A stretch of 8,553 bases of DNA from CAYRZL01 sp964428795 (GCA_964428795.1 CAYRZL010000101.1:1-8553), one strand, 5' to 3'. Shown: positions 1-6,470, counted from the stretch's first letter. Translations and numbers: made by a program. The notes: generated by a model not told the origin, from the sequence alone.

Positions 1-107
1 GGAATACCTCCATGCTCTGTAATGCCTTTCATATATCCCGGAAGCATCCAATAGCTCTCTTTCTCATAATCCATCAATGGAACGATACCTACCACACATT
101 TTCTCAT
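1..107 (-). CDS. Class I glutamine amidotransferase, PuuD-like (N-terminal part only)
   Basis: Only the first 35 codons are present; the gene continues past the left edge. The protein begins MRKCVVGIVPLMDYEKESYW and goes on to a 'MLPGYMKGITEHGGIP' segment. This is the characteristic opening of gamma-glutamyl-gamma-aminobutyrate hydrolase family (peptidase C26) proteins, which hydrolyse gamma-glutamyl amides in the cytoplasm. The catalytic Cys-His-Glu region is outside the window, so activity cannot be judged. Two in-frame ATGs exist, at 113 and 107. The AGGAG motif at about 116-120 lies only 2 bases from the first but 8 from the second, so 107 is preferred. It follows purA by about 90 bases with a hairpin terminator between them, so it probably has its own transcription signal. 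The true substrate is unknown. Confidence 0.8.
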   Translation of the reverse strand, partial: MRKCVVGIVPLMDYEKESYWMLPGYMKGITEHGGI

Positions 108-150
108 TTTCATCTCTCCTGCCTGATCTCACAAAATAATTTTCCGTATA

Positions 151-190
151 ATCAACAAGTGCTGCATGTCCTTTCAGACACACAGCACCT
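151..190 (-). terminator. Hairpin terminator after purA
   Basis: Seven bases past the purA stop, the minus-strand RNA can form a 12-pair stem (177-188 with 159-170) around the six-base loop UGAAAG. Two more pairs (one G-U) extend it at the base. Three of the pairs are G-U only in minus-strand RNA and would be A-C mismatches in plus-strand RNA, which fits a minus-strand role. The U-tract is imperfect (UUGUUGAU), so termination may be partial. Confidence 0.6.
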
Positions 191-196
191 TTGCAT

Positions 197-1474
197 TTAC
201 GAACGATAAATAATATCTTCTCTTCCCGGCCCGTTGGAAACCATCGTGATCGGGAATCCGATCTGTTCTTCCACAAACTCAATATAATTTCTGCAATTTT
301 CCGGCAGATCCTCGTATTTACGAATGCCGCGGATATCCTCTTTCCAGCCCGGCAATACCTTTAATACCGGTTTTGCCTTCTCAAGCTTTGCGGTAGTCGG
401 AAATTCCGTCGTCACCTGACCATCAATCTCATAGCCGACACAGACCGGAATCTCATCCAGATAACCAAGTACATCCAATACGGTAAATGCCACATCTGTC
501 GTACCCTGCAGACGACATCCATACTTGCTTGCCACACAGTCGAACCATCCCATACGTCGCGGGCGTCCGGTGGTCGCACCATATTCGCCGCCATCTCCGC
601 CCCGGCGCCTCAGTTCATCCGCTTCATCACCGAAAATCTCGCTGACAAATACTCCCGCACCTACTGCGCTGGAATACGCTTTACAAACTGTGATCACCTG
701 TTTGATCTCATATGGCGGAATGCCTGCTCCGATGGCACCGTAAGCTGCCAGCGTGGAACTGGAAGTAACCATAGGATAGATACCGTGATCCGGGTCTTTC
801 AATGTACCAAGTTGACCCTCCAGCAGAATCTCCTTCCCCTCCTTGATGGCATTCCAAAGATAAGTGGACACATCACATACAAAAGGTTCTACCATAGTGC
901 GGTATTCATGTAATGTTTCCAGCAATTCCTCCGGCTTCAGCAGTGGTTTGTGATACAAATGCTCCAGAAGCACATTTTTTGTCTCGCAGATACGGACTAC
1001 CTTCTCCTTGAGCAGCTCCTCATCGAACAATTCACTGACCTGAAAACCGATCTTCGCATATTTATCAGAATAAAAAGGAGCAATACCGGACTTGGTAGAC
1101 CCGAAGGATTTACCGCCCAGTCTCTCTTCCTCATACTGGTCAAACAGAATGTGATACGGCATCACCATCTGAGCACGGTCAGAAACCAGAATTTTCGGCA
1201 TCGGAACACCCTTCTCTACAATAGACTGTACCTCCGCAAACAAAACCGGAATATTAAGTGCCACACCATTTCCGATGATACTGGTGGTATGATCGTAAAA
1301 TACACCGCTTGGCAAAGTGTGAAGCGCAAATTTACCATAATCATTTACAATGGTGTGACCTGCATTGGCACCACCCTGAAAACGCACGATAATATCCGCT
1401 TTCTTTGCAAGCATATCTGTAATCTTACCTTTTCCCTCGTCGCCCCAGTTGGCGCCGACTACTGCTTTTACCAT
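197..1474 (-). CDS. purA: Adenylosuccinate synthetase (divergent clostridial form)
   Basis: Cytoplasmic enzyme joining IMP and aspartate with GTP hydrolysis, the first step from IMP to AMP. The 425 residues compare with about 430 in E. coli. The N-terminal phosphate loop GANWGDEGKGK spans residues 7-17 with catalytic Asp12. His40 sits in GGANAGHT, and the IMP/aspartate loop GATTGRPRRMGW spans 299-310 with the conserved arginines. The C-terminus NGPGRED matches the family's TGPxR ending. Several usually invariant blocks differ: GIAPFYSDK replaces GIGPAYxDK, EGQLGTLKDPDHG replaces EGAQGTxLDxDHG, and the guanine-contact motif TKLD is TVLD (Val332). I recall this form as normal in Lachnospiraceae, so I read it as functional PurA. 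The start has AGGAGA 7 bases upstream. It has its own candidate promoter and a downstream hairpin, so it is probably monocistronic. Confidence 0.95.
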   Translation of the reverse strand: MVKAVVGANWGDEGKGKITDMLAKKADIIVRFQGGANAGHTIVNDYGKFALHTLPSGVFYDHTTSIIGNGVALNIPVLFAEVQSIVEKGVPMPKILVSDRAQMVMPYHILFDQYEEERLGGKSFGSTKSGIAPFYSDKYAKIGFQVSELFDEELLKEKVVRICETKNVLLEHLYHKPLLKPEELLETLHEYRTMVEPFVCDVSTYLWNAIKEGKEILLEGQLGTLKDPDHGIYPMVTSSSTLAAYGAIGAGIPPYEIKQVITVCKAYSSAVGAGVFVSEIFGDEADELRRRGGDGGEYGATTGRPRRMGWFDCVASKYGCRLQGTTDVAFTVLDVLGYLDEIPVCVGYEIDGQVTTEFPTTAKLEKAKPVLKVLPGWKEDIRGIRKYEDLPENCRNYIEFVEEQIGFPITMVSNGPGREDIIYRS

Positions 1475-1523
1475 TTGGAATCTCCTTTTCTATATAAAGC
1501 TTAATTTGTCTTTTTACTTCATA

Positions 1524-1552
1524 AGTATACACACATTCATTATATAAGTAAA
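1524..1552 (-). promoter_or_regulatory. Candidate purA promoter
   Basis: Reading the minus strand, TTTACT (1547-1552) and TATACT (1524-1529) are separated by exactly 17 bases, matching the sigma-A consensus at 4 and 5 of 6 positions. This gives a leader of about 40 bases before the purA start. The whole 1475-1600 stretch is very AT-rich and holds other TATAAT strings with poorer -35 partners, so the exact promoter is uncertain. I see no purine riboswitch or other large RNA fold here. Confidence 0.4.
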
Positions 1553-1599
1553 ATAAATATTTATTATATTATCCATTTGTTATTTTTATGTCTTTCCTC

Positions 1600-1634
1600 A
1601 AAAATGGCTTAATCCTGTCATGCGCAGACGCCAT
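1600..1634 (-). terminator. Weak hairpin just after the LysR gene
   Basis: Ten bases past the LysR stop, minus-strand RNA can pair AUGGC (1630-1634) with GCCAU (1604-1608). An inner GUC/GAC pairing adds to this, and a short run of Us (1600-1604) follows. The stem is short and has an eight-base bulge, so this is at best a weak terminator. Confidence 0.25.
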
Positions 1635-1644
1635 ACACAGAACA

Positions 1645-2538
1645 TTAGTCTGCCCTACTGTTAGAAAAGTCCATCATCCGCTGCGCCGCCGCTGAGAGTG
1701 GCACTCTCTCGTCACTGACCACACAAATCTGACGCGCAGGAATCTTTTTCTCCAATCCCAGTTCAAAAAGACTGCCTTCCTTCAACATAGGCAGTGCAAA
1801 ATCCCGCACAACAGAAGCCACACCCAATCCACGCAAAGCAAACTGAATCATCATATCACTGGTGGCAAGCTCAAACTCCGGGTGAAGCTCCAGCCCCCTC
1901 TCCCGAAATAATTCCCTGATGTAGTGACCGCTGGACGTATTTCCCTCAAGACAAATAACAGGAAATTCTGCCAGTTCTGCCAACGTAACGGTATGCCCTT
2001 TCAAATGCTGAAACTTTACATTTGCCACAAACACATCCTGAATATCCCGCACCGGACGCACAGAAAATTCATGCTTTGACAAAATCGGTGTGCTTACCAC
2101 ACCAAAATCTATTCTTCCTTCTCTCAGATGATTCAACGTTTCAGGAGTAGGCGCATTGGTAACCGTCACTTTGATCTTCGGATACTTTTCGTGAAATTTT
2201 TCCAGAACATCCAGCAGATAAAACTCCAACGTCATATCACTGGCACCGATGCGGATTTCCCCACTCTCCAGATCCAGCATTTCCCGGACTTTTTTCTCAC
2301 CCATGCAGATTGCATGATAACCTCTTGTCACATAGGAATATAAAACCTCTCCCTCGGCAGTAAAACGCACACCCTTTGGTCCCCGCACAAACAGGCGGCA
2401 TCCCAGAGACTGTTCCAGATTTTTAATGGCAAGACTGACCGCCGGCTGGGAAAGAGCCAACGCATCTGCTGCCTTTGTGATGCTTTTATATGTTCCGATA
2501 TAATAAAATACCTTATAGTATTCCAGATTGATGTTCAT
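1645..2538 (-). CDS. LysR-family transcriptional regulator
   Basis: A 297-residue protein of normal length for LysR-type regulators. The N-terminal winged helix-turn-helix covers about residues 1-60: ITKAADALALSQPAVSLAIK (20-39) is the classic LysR helix-turn-helix, followed by LEQSLGCRLFVR. The remainder, from about residue 92 (GEIRIGAS), is the two-lobed effector-binding domain. Such proteins bind DNA as tetramers and usually respond to a small molecule. The start has GGAG 8 bases upstream. LysR genes usually sit divergent to their target; here both neighbours (thioesterase upstream, purA downstream) run the same way, so the target cannot be read from context. The ligand is unknown. Confidence 0.92.
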   Translation of the reverse strand: MNINLEYYKVFYYIGTYKSITKAADALALSQPAVSLAIKNLEQSLGCRLFVRGPKGVRFTAEGEVLYSYVTRGYHAICMGEKKVREMLDLESGEIRIGASDMTLEFYLLDVLEKFHEKYPKIKVTVTNAPTPETLNHLREGRIDFGVVSTPILSKHEFSVRPVRDIQDVFVANVKFQHLKGHTVTLAELAEFPVICLEGNTSSGHYIRELFRERGLELHPEFELATSDMMIQFALRGLGVASVVRDFALPMLKEGSLFELGLEKKIPARQICVVSDERVPLSAAAQRMMDFSNSRAD

Positions 2539-2576
2539 CTATTACACTCCGTTTCTTATGAGTTGCCGGGCATGCG

Positions 2577-2603
2577 AAGGAAAGCTCCGGCGGAGGTTTC
2601 CTT
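2577..2603. repeat. Near-perfect inverted repeat between thioesterase and LysR genes
   Basis: Arms AAGGAAAGCTCCG (2577-2589) and CGGAGGTTTCCTT (2591-2603) match at 12 of 13 positions around a single central base, so as RNA the turn would use the central GGC. It lies between the thioesterase stop and the LysR start. No U-tract follows on the minus strand, so it is either a rho-independent hairpin of unusual kind, an RNA processing or stability element, or an operator for a dimeric regulator such as the adjacent LysR protein. Confidence 0.5.
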
Positions 2604-2623
2604 TGGCGAATGGTCAGCTCCGG

Positions 2624-3058
2624 TTACTCCGCATCCATTAGCGTGGGCACCTGCTTTGGCAGCCTGAAATACGTCATCGTTGCCTTGCAGATCAGCTTTC
2701 CGGTTTCATCGGTGATGATTACGTCATATACTGCTGTCTTTTTTCCGACTTTCAGCTCCACACTTTCAGCAATCAGCTTTTTACAACCCATTGCCGCATT
2801 GATATAATTGATATTCCCGGATATGGTAGTGACATACTGTCCATAGGAAGTAGCTGCCGCACCACCCACGGTATCTGCAATGGTAAAAAGCACACCGCCA
2901 TGGGTAGAGCCAATCGGATTTCCATGCTTTGGTTCCAATACCAGTTCTCCCTTTGCATACCCCTCTCTCAACTCCGTCAGTCGAAATCCAACCGCAGAGA
3001 TAAAGCCCGGCTGTCCGTTTCGCTCTTCCAGAAATTTTAACCATTTATCCCCATCCAT
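2624..3058 (-). CDS. Hotdog-fold thioesterase, PaaI/4HBT family
   Basis: A 144-residue single-domain protein of typical PaaI-like length. It should form a hotdog-fold oligomer hydrolysing an acyl-CoA or aryl-CoA thioester in the cytoplasm. The signature is GNPIGSTHGGVLFTIADT (residues 46-63), containing the HGG motif (53-55) and the acidic catalytic Asp62 on the central helix; the remainder is the expected beta-sheet pattern. It follows the MATE gene by 66 bases without a clear terminator, so it may be at the end of the folate transcript. The ribosome site AAAGGAAA lies about 9 bases before the ATG, inside a small 5-pair hairpin loop. The substrate cannot be told from sequence; a folate role is not established. 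Confidence 0.88.
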   Translation of the reverse strand: MDGDKWLKFLEERNGQPGFISAVGFRLTELREGYAKGELVLEPKHGNPIGSTHGGVLFTIADTVGGAAATSYGQYVTTISGNINYINAAMGCKKLIAESVELKVGKKTAVYDVIITDETGKLICKATMTYFRLPKQVPTLMDAE

Positions 3059-3060
3059 AT

Positions 3061-3078
3061 ATCAGTTTCCTTTCTGAT
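3061..3078 (-). promoter_or_regulatory. Ribosome site displayed in a small hairpin loop
   Basis: Directly before the thioesterase start, ATCAG and CTGAT (minus-strand reading) flank AAAGGAAA, placing the Shine-Dalgarno in an 8-base loop of a 5-pair stem. The stem is weak and may be chance. If real, it would present rather than hide the site. Confidence 0.25.
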
Positions 3079-3124
3079 TTCCTTCTATTTCCATGATAAC
3101 CGCATAAATGTCCGTTTTTCTTCC

Positions 3125-4501
3125 TCATCCGTCTTTTTGAATCTTATCCAGACTTTCTTTCGATAAAATTTTTCGAATGTTAATCAAAAACAATATTGTC
3201 GCTGTAGTTGCCGATGCGATATCGGATACAGGTTCCGCATAATAAATTCCCATAACGCCCACAAATTTCGGCAAAATGATCGCCAGCGGAATCAGCAGGA
3301 TCAATTTTCGCAGGCAGGCGATAAACAGGGCGATCTTCGCCTGTCCAAGTCCTACAAACGTGGGCTGTATTCCGGTCTGAAGTCCGAAGAACATCATACC
3401 AAAAATAAAAATGGGCAACACCTTTCCTACCAGCTTAATCAACTCCGGATCCGTAGTGAACAGGGACCCGAGCAGCTCTGGGCACAGCACCGCAAACAGC
3501 GACGTGCAGAATAAAAATGCAAAGGATATGGCAATCATCCTGCGGTAGGTCATCCGCACACGATCAAACAATCCGGCGCCAAAGTTATAACTGATAATCG
3601 GCTGCACGCCCTGTGTAAAACCGTTGATCGGGGAAGTAAATGCCTGCAATACACTCTGTAGAATCGTCATGGAACCAACATACAGATCACCGCCATAAAG
3701 CTGTAATCCATGATTCAAAACGATACTGACAAAGCTTTCCGTTGCAGTCATAACAAAAGGCGCTATGCCCAGGGACACAATATTTTTTATCACAGCCCCT
3801 CTATAACGGATATTTTTCCATGTGATACGCAAAATCGCTTTCCTTCCGGTCAGAAAACGCAGCACCCAAATTGCGCTGAGCATCTGGGAAATGACAGTTG
3901 CGATTGCCGCACCCTGTACACCCAAATCGAACGCAAAAATAAAAACCGGGTCCAGGATCAGATTGGCAATTGCTCCGAACAGAACCGAAATCATAGCAGT
4001 CTTTGAAAATCCCTGAGATATAATATAAGGGTTTAATCCAAGATACAACTGCACAAACACCGTACCTGCCAGATAGATGCTCATATACGAATTGGAATAT
4101 CCGATGGTGGCATCACTGGCTCCAAACAGATACAAAAGCGACACTTTAAACACATAAAAAAATACCATCAGACATGCCGAAAAGGTCAAAAGCAATGCCA
4201 CTCCCGTACCCATGATCTTTTCTGCATGTTCCTTATCCCCTTTTCCCATCCAGATGGCAGCCAGCGGCGCTCCGCCTGCCCCCACAATATTGGAGAAAGC
4301 AGAAATCAACACAATGATCGGGAATGTGAGCCCCACTCCCGTCAGCGCCGCACTTCCCACACCGGGAATATGTCCGATGTAGATCCGGTCTACAATATTA
4401 TATAAAATATTTATTACCTGAGCTACAATGCAGGGAATTGCCATCTGAATCATCAGACGGGAAATTTTCTCTGTGCCCAGACGTTCATTTACCTGTGCCA
4501 T
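3125..4501 (-). CDS. MATE-family multidrug/toxin exporter (MepA-like)
   Basis: A 458-residue membrane protein with about twelve hydrophobic segments arranged as two six-helix halves, the standard MATE length and plan. These cytoplasmic-membrane antiporters export organic compounds using sodium or proton gradients. The N-terminal block IPCIVAQVINILYNIVDRIY (residues 23-42), followed by IGHIPGVGSAALTGVG, is the family's first-helix signature and resembles MepA-type members. The second half repeats it around NHGLQLYGGDLYVGSMTILQ. An in-frame TAA two codons before the ATG makes 4501 the earliest possible start; the AAGGAT ribosome site is about 11 bases away, rather far. The gene lies 78 bases after folB-folK with no visible terminator, so co-transcription with folate genes is plausible. 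The substrate is unknown; export of a pterin or folate-like compound is only a guess from context. Confidence 0.9.
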   Translation of the reverse strand: MAQVNERLGTEKISRLMIQMAIPCIVAQVINILYNIVDRIYIGHIPGVGSAALTGVGLTFPIIVLISAFSNIVGAGGAPLAAIWMGKGDKEHAEKIMGTGVALLLTFSACLMVFFYVFKVSLLYLFGASDATIGYSNSYMSIYLAGTVFVQLYLGLNPYIISQGFSKTAMISVLFGAIANLILDPVFIFAFDLGVQGAAIATVISQMLSAIWVLRFLTGRKAILRITWKNIRYRGAVIKNIVSLGIAPFVMTATESFVSIVLNHGLQLYGGDLYVGSMTILQSVLQAFTSPINGFTQGVQPIISYNFGAGLFDRVRMTYRRMIAISFAFLFCTSLFAVLCPELLGSLFTTDPELIKLVGKVLPIFIFGMMFFGLQTGIQPTFVGLGQAKIALFIACLRKLILLIPLAIILPKFVGVMGIYYAEPVSDIASATTATILFLINIRKILSKESLDKIQKDG

Positions 4502-4579
4502 ATATTACATCATCCTTGTCATACATCTGCTTGTATTCTGCCTATCCGTAATCCCAGACACCTGTTTTTATACATCCTT

Positions 4580-5398
4580 CTACTGATTTCTGCAACATTC
4601 CAACAATTCGGATACGGTCTGCCTCAAAACCGGATGCACCTTGTTTGGACAAAGCTCTGCCAAAGGCTCCAACACAAACAACCGGTTCTGCATGTCTGCA
4701 TGGGGAATCGTAAGATCCTCCGTCTCCATCACAAGATCATCATAAAACACGATATCCAGATCCAGTGTGCGGGGACCCCAATAGATTTTACGCTCTCTGC
4801 CTGCCTCCGCTTCTATCCCATGAAGCACGTTAAGCAGCTCCTCCGGCGTAAAAATCGTATCCAACGCAGCACACCCATTCAAAAACTCCGGCTGATCTGT
4901 CATCCCGTATGGTGCGGTCCGAATCAGCATTGACTGCCACAATCCCCGGATTCCTTTCGTATGCTCCAACCGGCTCAGACCTTCCCTGATATAAGCCTCA
5001 CTGTCTCCCAGATTGGAACCAAAAGACAGATACACCCGATGCCAGCTGCGGGTAATCTCCACAGAAACCGTCTCAAATGGCAGTCCGATAGGAGCCTGCG
5101 GTTTTTGAATCTCCAGGTCAATCTTTTTCAGCAATTTATATTTCAAAAGTAATGCACGGGCAAGATACTCCGCCGCGGCCTCCAGCAGCTTAAAGGTATG
5201 ATTCTGTAAAAAATCTTTGATAAAATAAGCTGCCGCTCCATAATCAATGGACTGCGTCAGATCATCCCCCAGACCGGCTTTTGTCGTATCTACATAAAAT
5301 GCGGCATTTACAATAAAATCCTGCCCTATTTTCGTTTCCTCCGGAAACATGCCGTGGTGTGCATATATCTTTAATCCGTAAATATTTATTTTATCCAT
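4580..5398 (-). CDS. folBK: Bifunctional dihydroneopterin aldolase / HPPK (FolB-FolK fusion)
   Basis: A 272-residue cytoplasmic fusion of two consecutive folate enzymes. Residues 1-117 are FolB, cleaving 7,8-dihydroneopterin to 6-hydroxymethyl-dihydropterin and glycolaldehyde. Residues that align with the S. aureus active site are Glu21, Tyr53 (SIDYG), Glu73 (LLEAAAE) and catalytic Lys99 (QKPQAPI). Residues 121-272 are FolK, transferring pyrophosphate from ATP to that product. It shows SFGSNLGD (125-132), the pterin loop TAPYGMTDQPEFLN (161-174), the HPPK signature WGPRTLDLDI (207-216) with metal-binding Asp213 and Asp215, and PHADMQNRLFVLEPL near the end. Both halves look complete and active. 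Such fusions are known in Firmicutes. The gap from folP is only 24 bases, indicating one operon. The ribosome site (AGAGAG) is weak, suggesting partial translational coupling to folP. Confidence 0.96.
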   Translation of the reverse strand: MDKINIYGLKIYAHHGMFPEETKIGQDFIVNAAFYVDTTKAGLGDDLTQSIDYGAAAYFIKDFLQNHTFKLLEAAAEYLARALLLKYKLLKKIDLEIQKPQAPIGLPFETVSVEITRSWHRVYLSFGSNLGDSEAYIREGLSRLEHTKGIRGLWQSMLIRTAPYGMTDQPEFLNGCAALDTIFTPEELLNVLHGIEAEAGRERKIYWGPRTLDLDIVFYDDLVMETEDLTIPHADMQNRLFVLEPLAELCPNKVHPVLRQTVSELLECCRNQ

Positions 5399-5422
5399 CT
5401 TTTCTCTCTGTTTTCTATCCTA

Positions 5423-6232
5423 TCACTGATACTGCCGGATTGCCTCTGCCATCGCAATGGCTCTTGCATTTTCTTTCACATCATGAACCCTCACAAACAT
5501 ACAGTCTGCCAGAACCCCATACACGGTAGTCACCAGAGTCCCCTCTATGCGCTGATCTGCCGGAAGATTTAGCGTCAGTCCGATCACAGATTTCCGGGAT
5601 GTGCCAAGCAGAAGCGGATAACCCAGCGATTTCAGATCCACGAGATTTGCGATAGATTCCAGGTTATTTTCATAGGTTTTTCCAAAACCGATACCCGGAT
5701 CTAAAATAATTTTCTCTTCTGCAATACCTGCTTTTTTTGCAATGGCAGTCGTCTCTTTCAGATCATTCTTATAGTCTTTCAAAAAATCCGTATAATCTGC
5801 GGCTTCCCGATTATGCATGAGACAACATGGCAAATTTGCTTTTGCAATGACAGACGCCATTTTCTCATCATACTTCAATCCCCATATATCGTTGATCAGA
5901 TCCGCCCCTGCAGCTATACCCGCTTTTGCCACACCACTTTTATATGTATCCAGAGATATGGGGATATCAAACCGTTTCCTGATTGCCTCGATCACCGGAA
6001 CCACACGCCCGATTTCCTCTTCGTCTGATATCATAGTATAACCCGGTCTTGTGGACTCGCCGCCCACATCAATAATATGTGCGCCATCCCCGATCATCTG
6101 CTCTGTGTGATATAAAGCCTCATCCAACTGATCATATTTTCCTCCATCCGAAAAAGAATCCGGGGTCACATTTAAAATGCCCATAATATATGTTTTTCCG
6201 CTTGTCTTAAATTCTTTGTTTCCTATTTTCAT
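5423..6232 (-). CDS. folP: Dihydropteroate synthase
   Basis: Cytoplasmic TIM-barrel enzyme condensing hydroxymethyl-dihydropterin pyrophosphate with p-aminobenzoate to make dihydropteroate; this is the sulfonamide target. The 269 residues match the family. Both DHPS signatures are present: MGILNVTPDSFSDGG (17-31) with Asn21, and AHIIDVGGESTRPG (51-64). Further active-site residues are Asp95 (SLDTYKSG), Asn114 (INDIWG), Asp178 (ILDPGIGFGK), Lys214 (GTSRKS) and Arg248/His250 (VRVHDV). Nothing suggests loss of function. The start has AAGGTG 7 bases upstream. It precedes folB-folK by 24 bases in the same operon. A terminator lies between it and folC-HD upstream, so it probably also uses its own promoter, proposed at 6333-6361. 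Confidence 0.97.
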   Translation of the reverse strand: MKIGNKEFKTSGKTYIMGILNVTPDSFSDGGKYDQLDEALYHTEQMIGDGAHIIDVGGESTRPGYTMISDEEEIGRVVPVIEAIRKRFDIPISLDTYKSGVAKAGIAAGADLINDIWGLKYDEKMASVIAKANLPCCLMHNREAADYTDFLKDYKNDLKETTAIAKKAGIAEEKIILDPGIGFGKTYENNLESIANLVDLKSLGYPLLLGTSRKSVIGLTLNLPADQRIEGTLVTTVYGVLADCMFVRVHDVKENARAIAMAEAIRQYQ

Positions 6233-6249
6233 TTTTGTTCACCTTTTTG

Positions 6250-6278
6250 TTTATTATCGTTCATATATGTGATATACT
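6250..6278 (+). promoter_or_regulatory. Extended -10 promoter for the small plus-strand element
   Basis: TATACT at 6273-6278 is preceded by TG one base upstream (6270-6271), making an extended -10 that needs little -35 help; TTTATT at 6250-6255 is the 17-base-spaced -35 match (3 of 6). Transcription would begin near 6283-6285 and run rightward into the strong ribosome site and tiny ORF. It directly abuts the folP ribosome site on the other strand, so the two units are divergent and overlapping. Confidence 0.5.
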
Positions 6279-6294
6279 ATTGATGCTGTCGGTA

Positions 6295-6316
6295 CCTTCC
6301 AGCAGGAAGGAGGTGA
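6295..6316 (+). promoter_or_regulatory. Perfect Shine-Dalgarno half hidden in a hairpin
   Basis: AAGGAGGTGA (6307-6316) is a full ten-base complement to the 3' end of 16S rRNA, with good spacing to the ATG at 6322. Just upstream, CCTTCC (6295-6300) can pair perfectly with GGAAGG (6305-6310) over the loop AGCA, covering the first half of the ribosome site. Masking of a strong site by an upstream anti-SD is typical of tightly held small toxin mRNAs. Confidence 0.55.
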
Positions 6317-6321
6317 GATAA

Positions 6322-6402
6322 ATGCAATACATAATATCTTTTTCGATTTCAGTTCTGGCAAGTATACTTGGCTACTAGATTTGCAAATAGCTGAATCAAT
6401 AA
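6322..6402 (+). pseudogene. Tiny hydrophobic membrane-peptide ORF, interrupted by two TAG codons (toxin-like relic)
   Basis: From the ATG at 6322 the frame reads MQYIISFSISVLASILGY, then TAG at 6376. It then continues ICK, a second TAG at 6388, LNQ and TAA at 6400. The 18-residue open part is almost entirely hydrophobic, enough for one membrane helix. From memory, Lachnospiraceae genomes carry many short peptides of the pattern 'ISFxxSVxAxxxxYYICKWLD'. Against that pattern the two TAGs fall exactly on a Tyr and on the Trp, each one base from a sense codon. So this is probably a decayed copy of such a peptide, often labelled holin-like or type I toxin-like. Alternatively the 18-residue form itself is the product. 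It has its own promoter and very strong ribosome site, runs opposite to all neighbours, and is too short for usual gene callers. The function of the family is unproven. Confidence 0.45.
6333..6361 (-). promoter_or_regulatory. Candidate folP promoter, antisense to the small ORF
   Basis: On the minus strand TTGCCA (6356-6361; 5 of 6 to consensus) and GATATT (6333-6338; 4 of 6) are spaced exactly 17 bases. Transcription would start near 6326 and give folP a leader of about 95 bases. That leader is complementary to the whole 5' end of the plus-strand element, including its ribosome site. A folP promoter is expected here because a terminator closes folC-HD just upstream. Confidence 0.4.
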
Positions 6403-6405
6403 TAC

Positions 6406-6467
6406 CAGACAGTAATAGCCAAAAAATCCCCTGAGCAGCTAAGTGCTCAGGTACTGTCTGAACAGTA
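6406..6467. repeat. Overlapping alternative stems around the terminator
   Basis: Three pairings compete. CAGACAGTA (6406-6414) pairs with TACTGTCTG (6452-6460), nine perfect pairs enclosing the terminator hairpin. The same TACTGT (6452-6457) also pairs with ACAGTA (6462-6467) over a CTGA loop. The central CCTGAGCA/TGCTCAGG stem (6430-6451) can coexist with either. The two outer options exclude each other. Confidence 0.5.
6421..6451 (-). terminator. Rho-independent terminator of folC-HD
   Basis: Reading the minus strand, CCTGAGCA and TGCTCAGG form a perfect 8-pair stem over the loop CTTAGC, then GGA and six Ts (6421-6426). It lies about 20 bases past the folC-HD stop. On the plus strand the same hairpin has a remaining A-tract and CCCC on its 5' side, but no GGGG or T-run on its 3' side. 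It therefore looks like a once two-sided terminator that has lost its plus-strand function. Confidence 0.75.
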
Positions 6468-6470
6468 ACC

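Noticed and set aside
64..282. 72-residue minus-strand ORF overlapping the purA end and the amidotransferase start
   Set aside because: It overlaps two real genes in another frame, and its protein-like middle is the long purA terminator hairpin read as codons. There is no good ribosome site.
950..1504. 184-residue plus-strand ORF
   Set aside because: It lies wholly antisense to purA, has no recognisable domain, and PurA's conserved motifs on the other strand explain the sequence.
1475..1644. Purine riboswitch upstream of purA
   Set aside because: The AT-rich leader shows no three-way junction or kissing-loop pattern.
4502..4579. Terminator or promoter between folBK and the MATE gene
   Set aside because: No convincing stem with a U-tract and no well-spaced promoter pair was found.
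6388..6390. Amber codons read as a 22nd amino acid or by suppression
   Set aside because: All large genes here end normally, folBK itself stops at TAG, and nothing in the window suggests recoding; nonsense decay is simpler.
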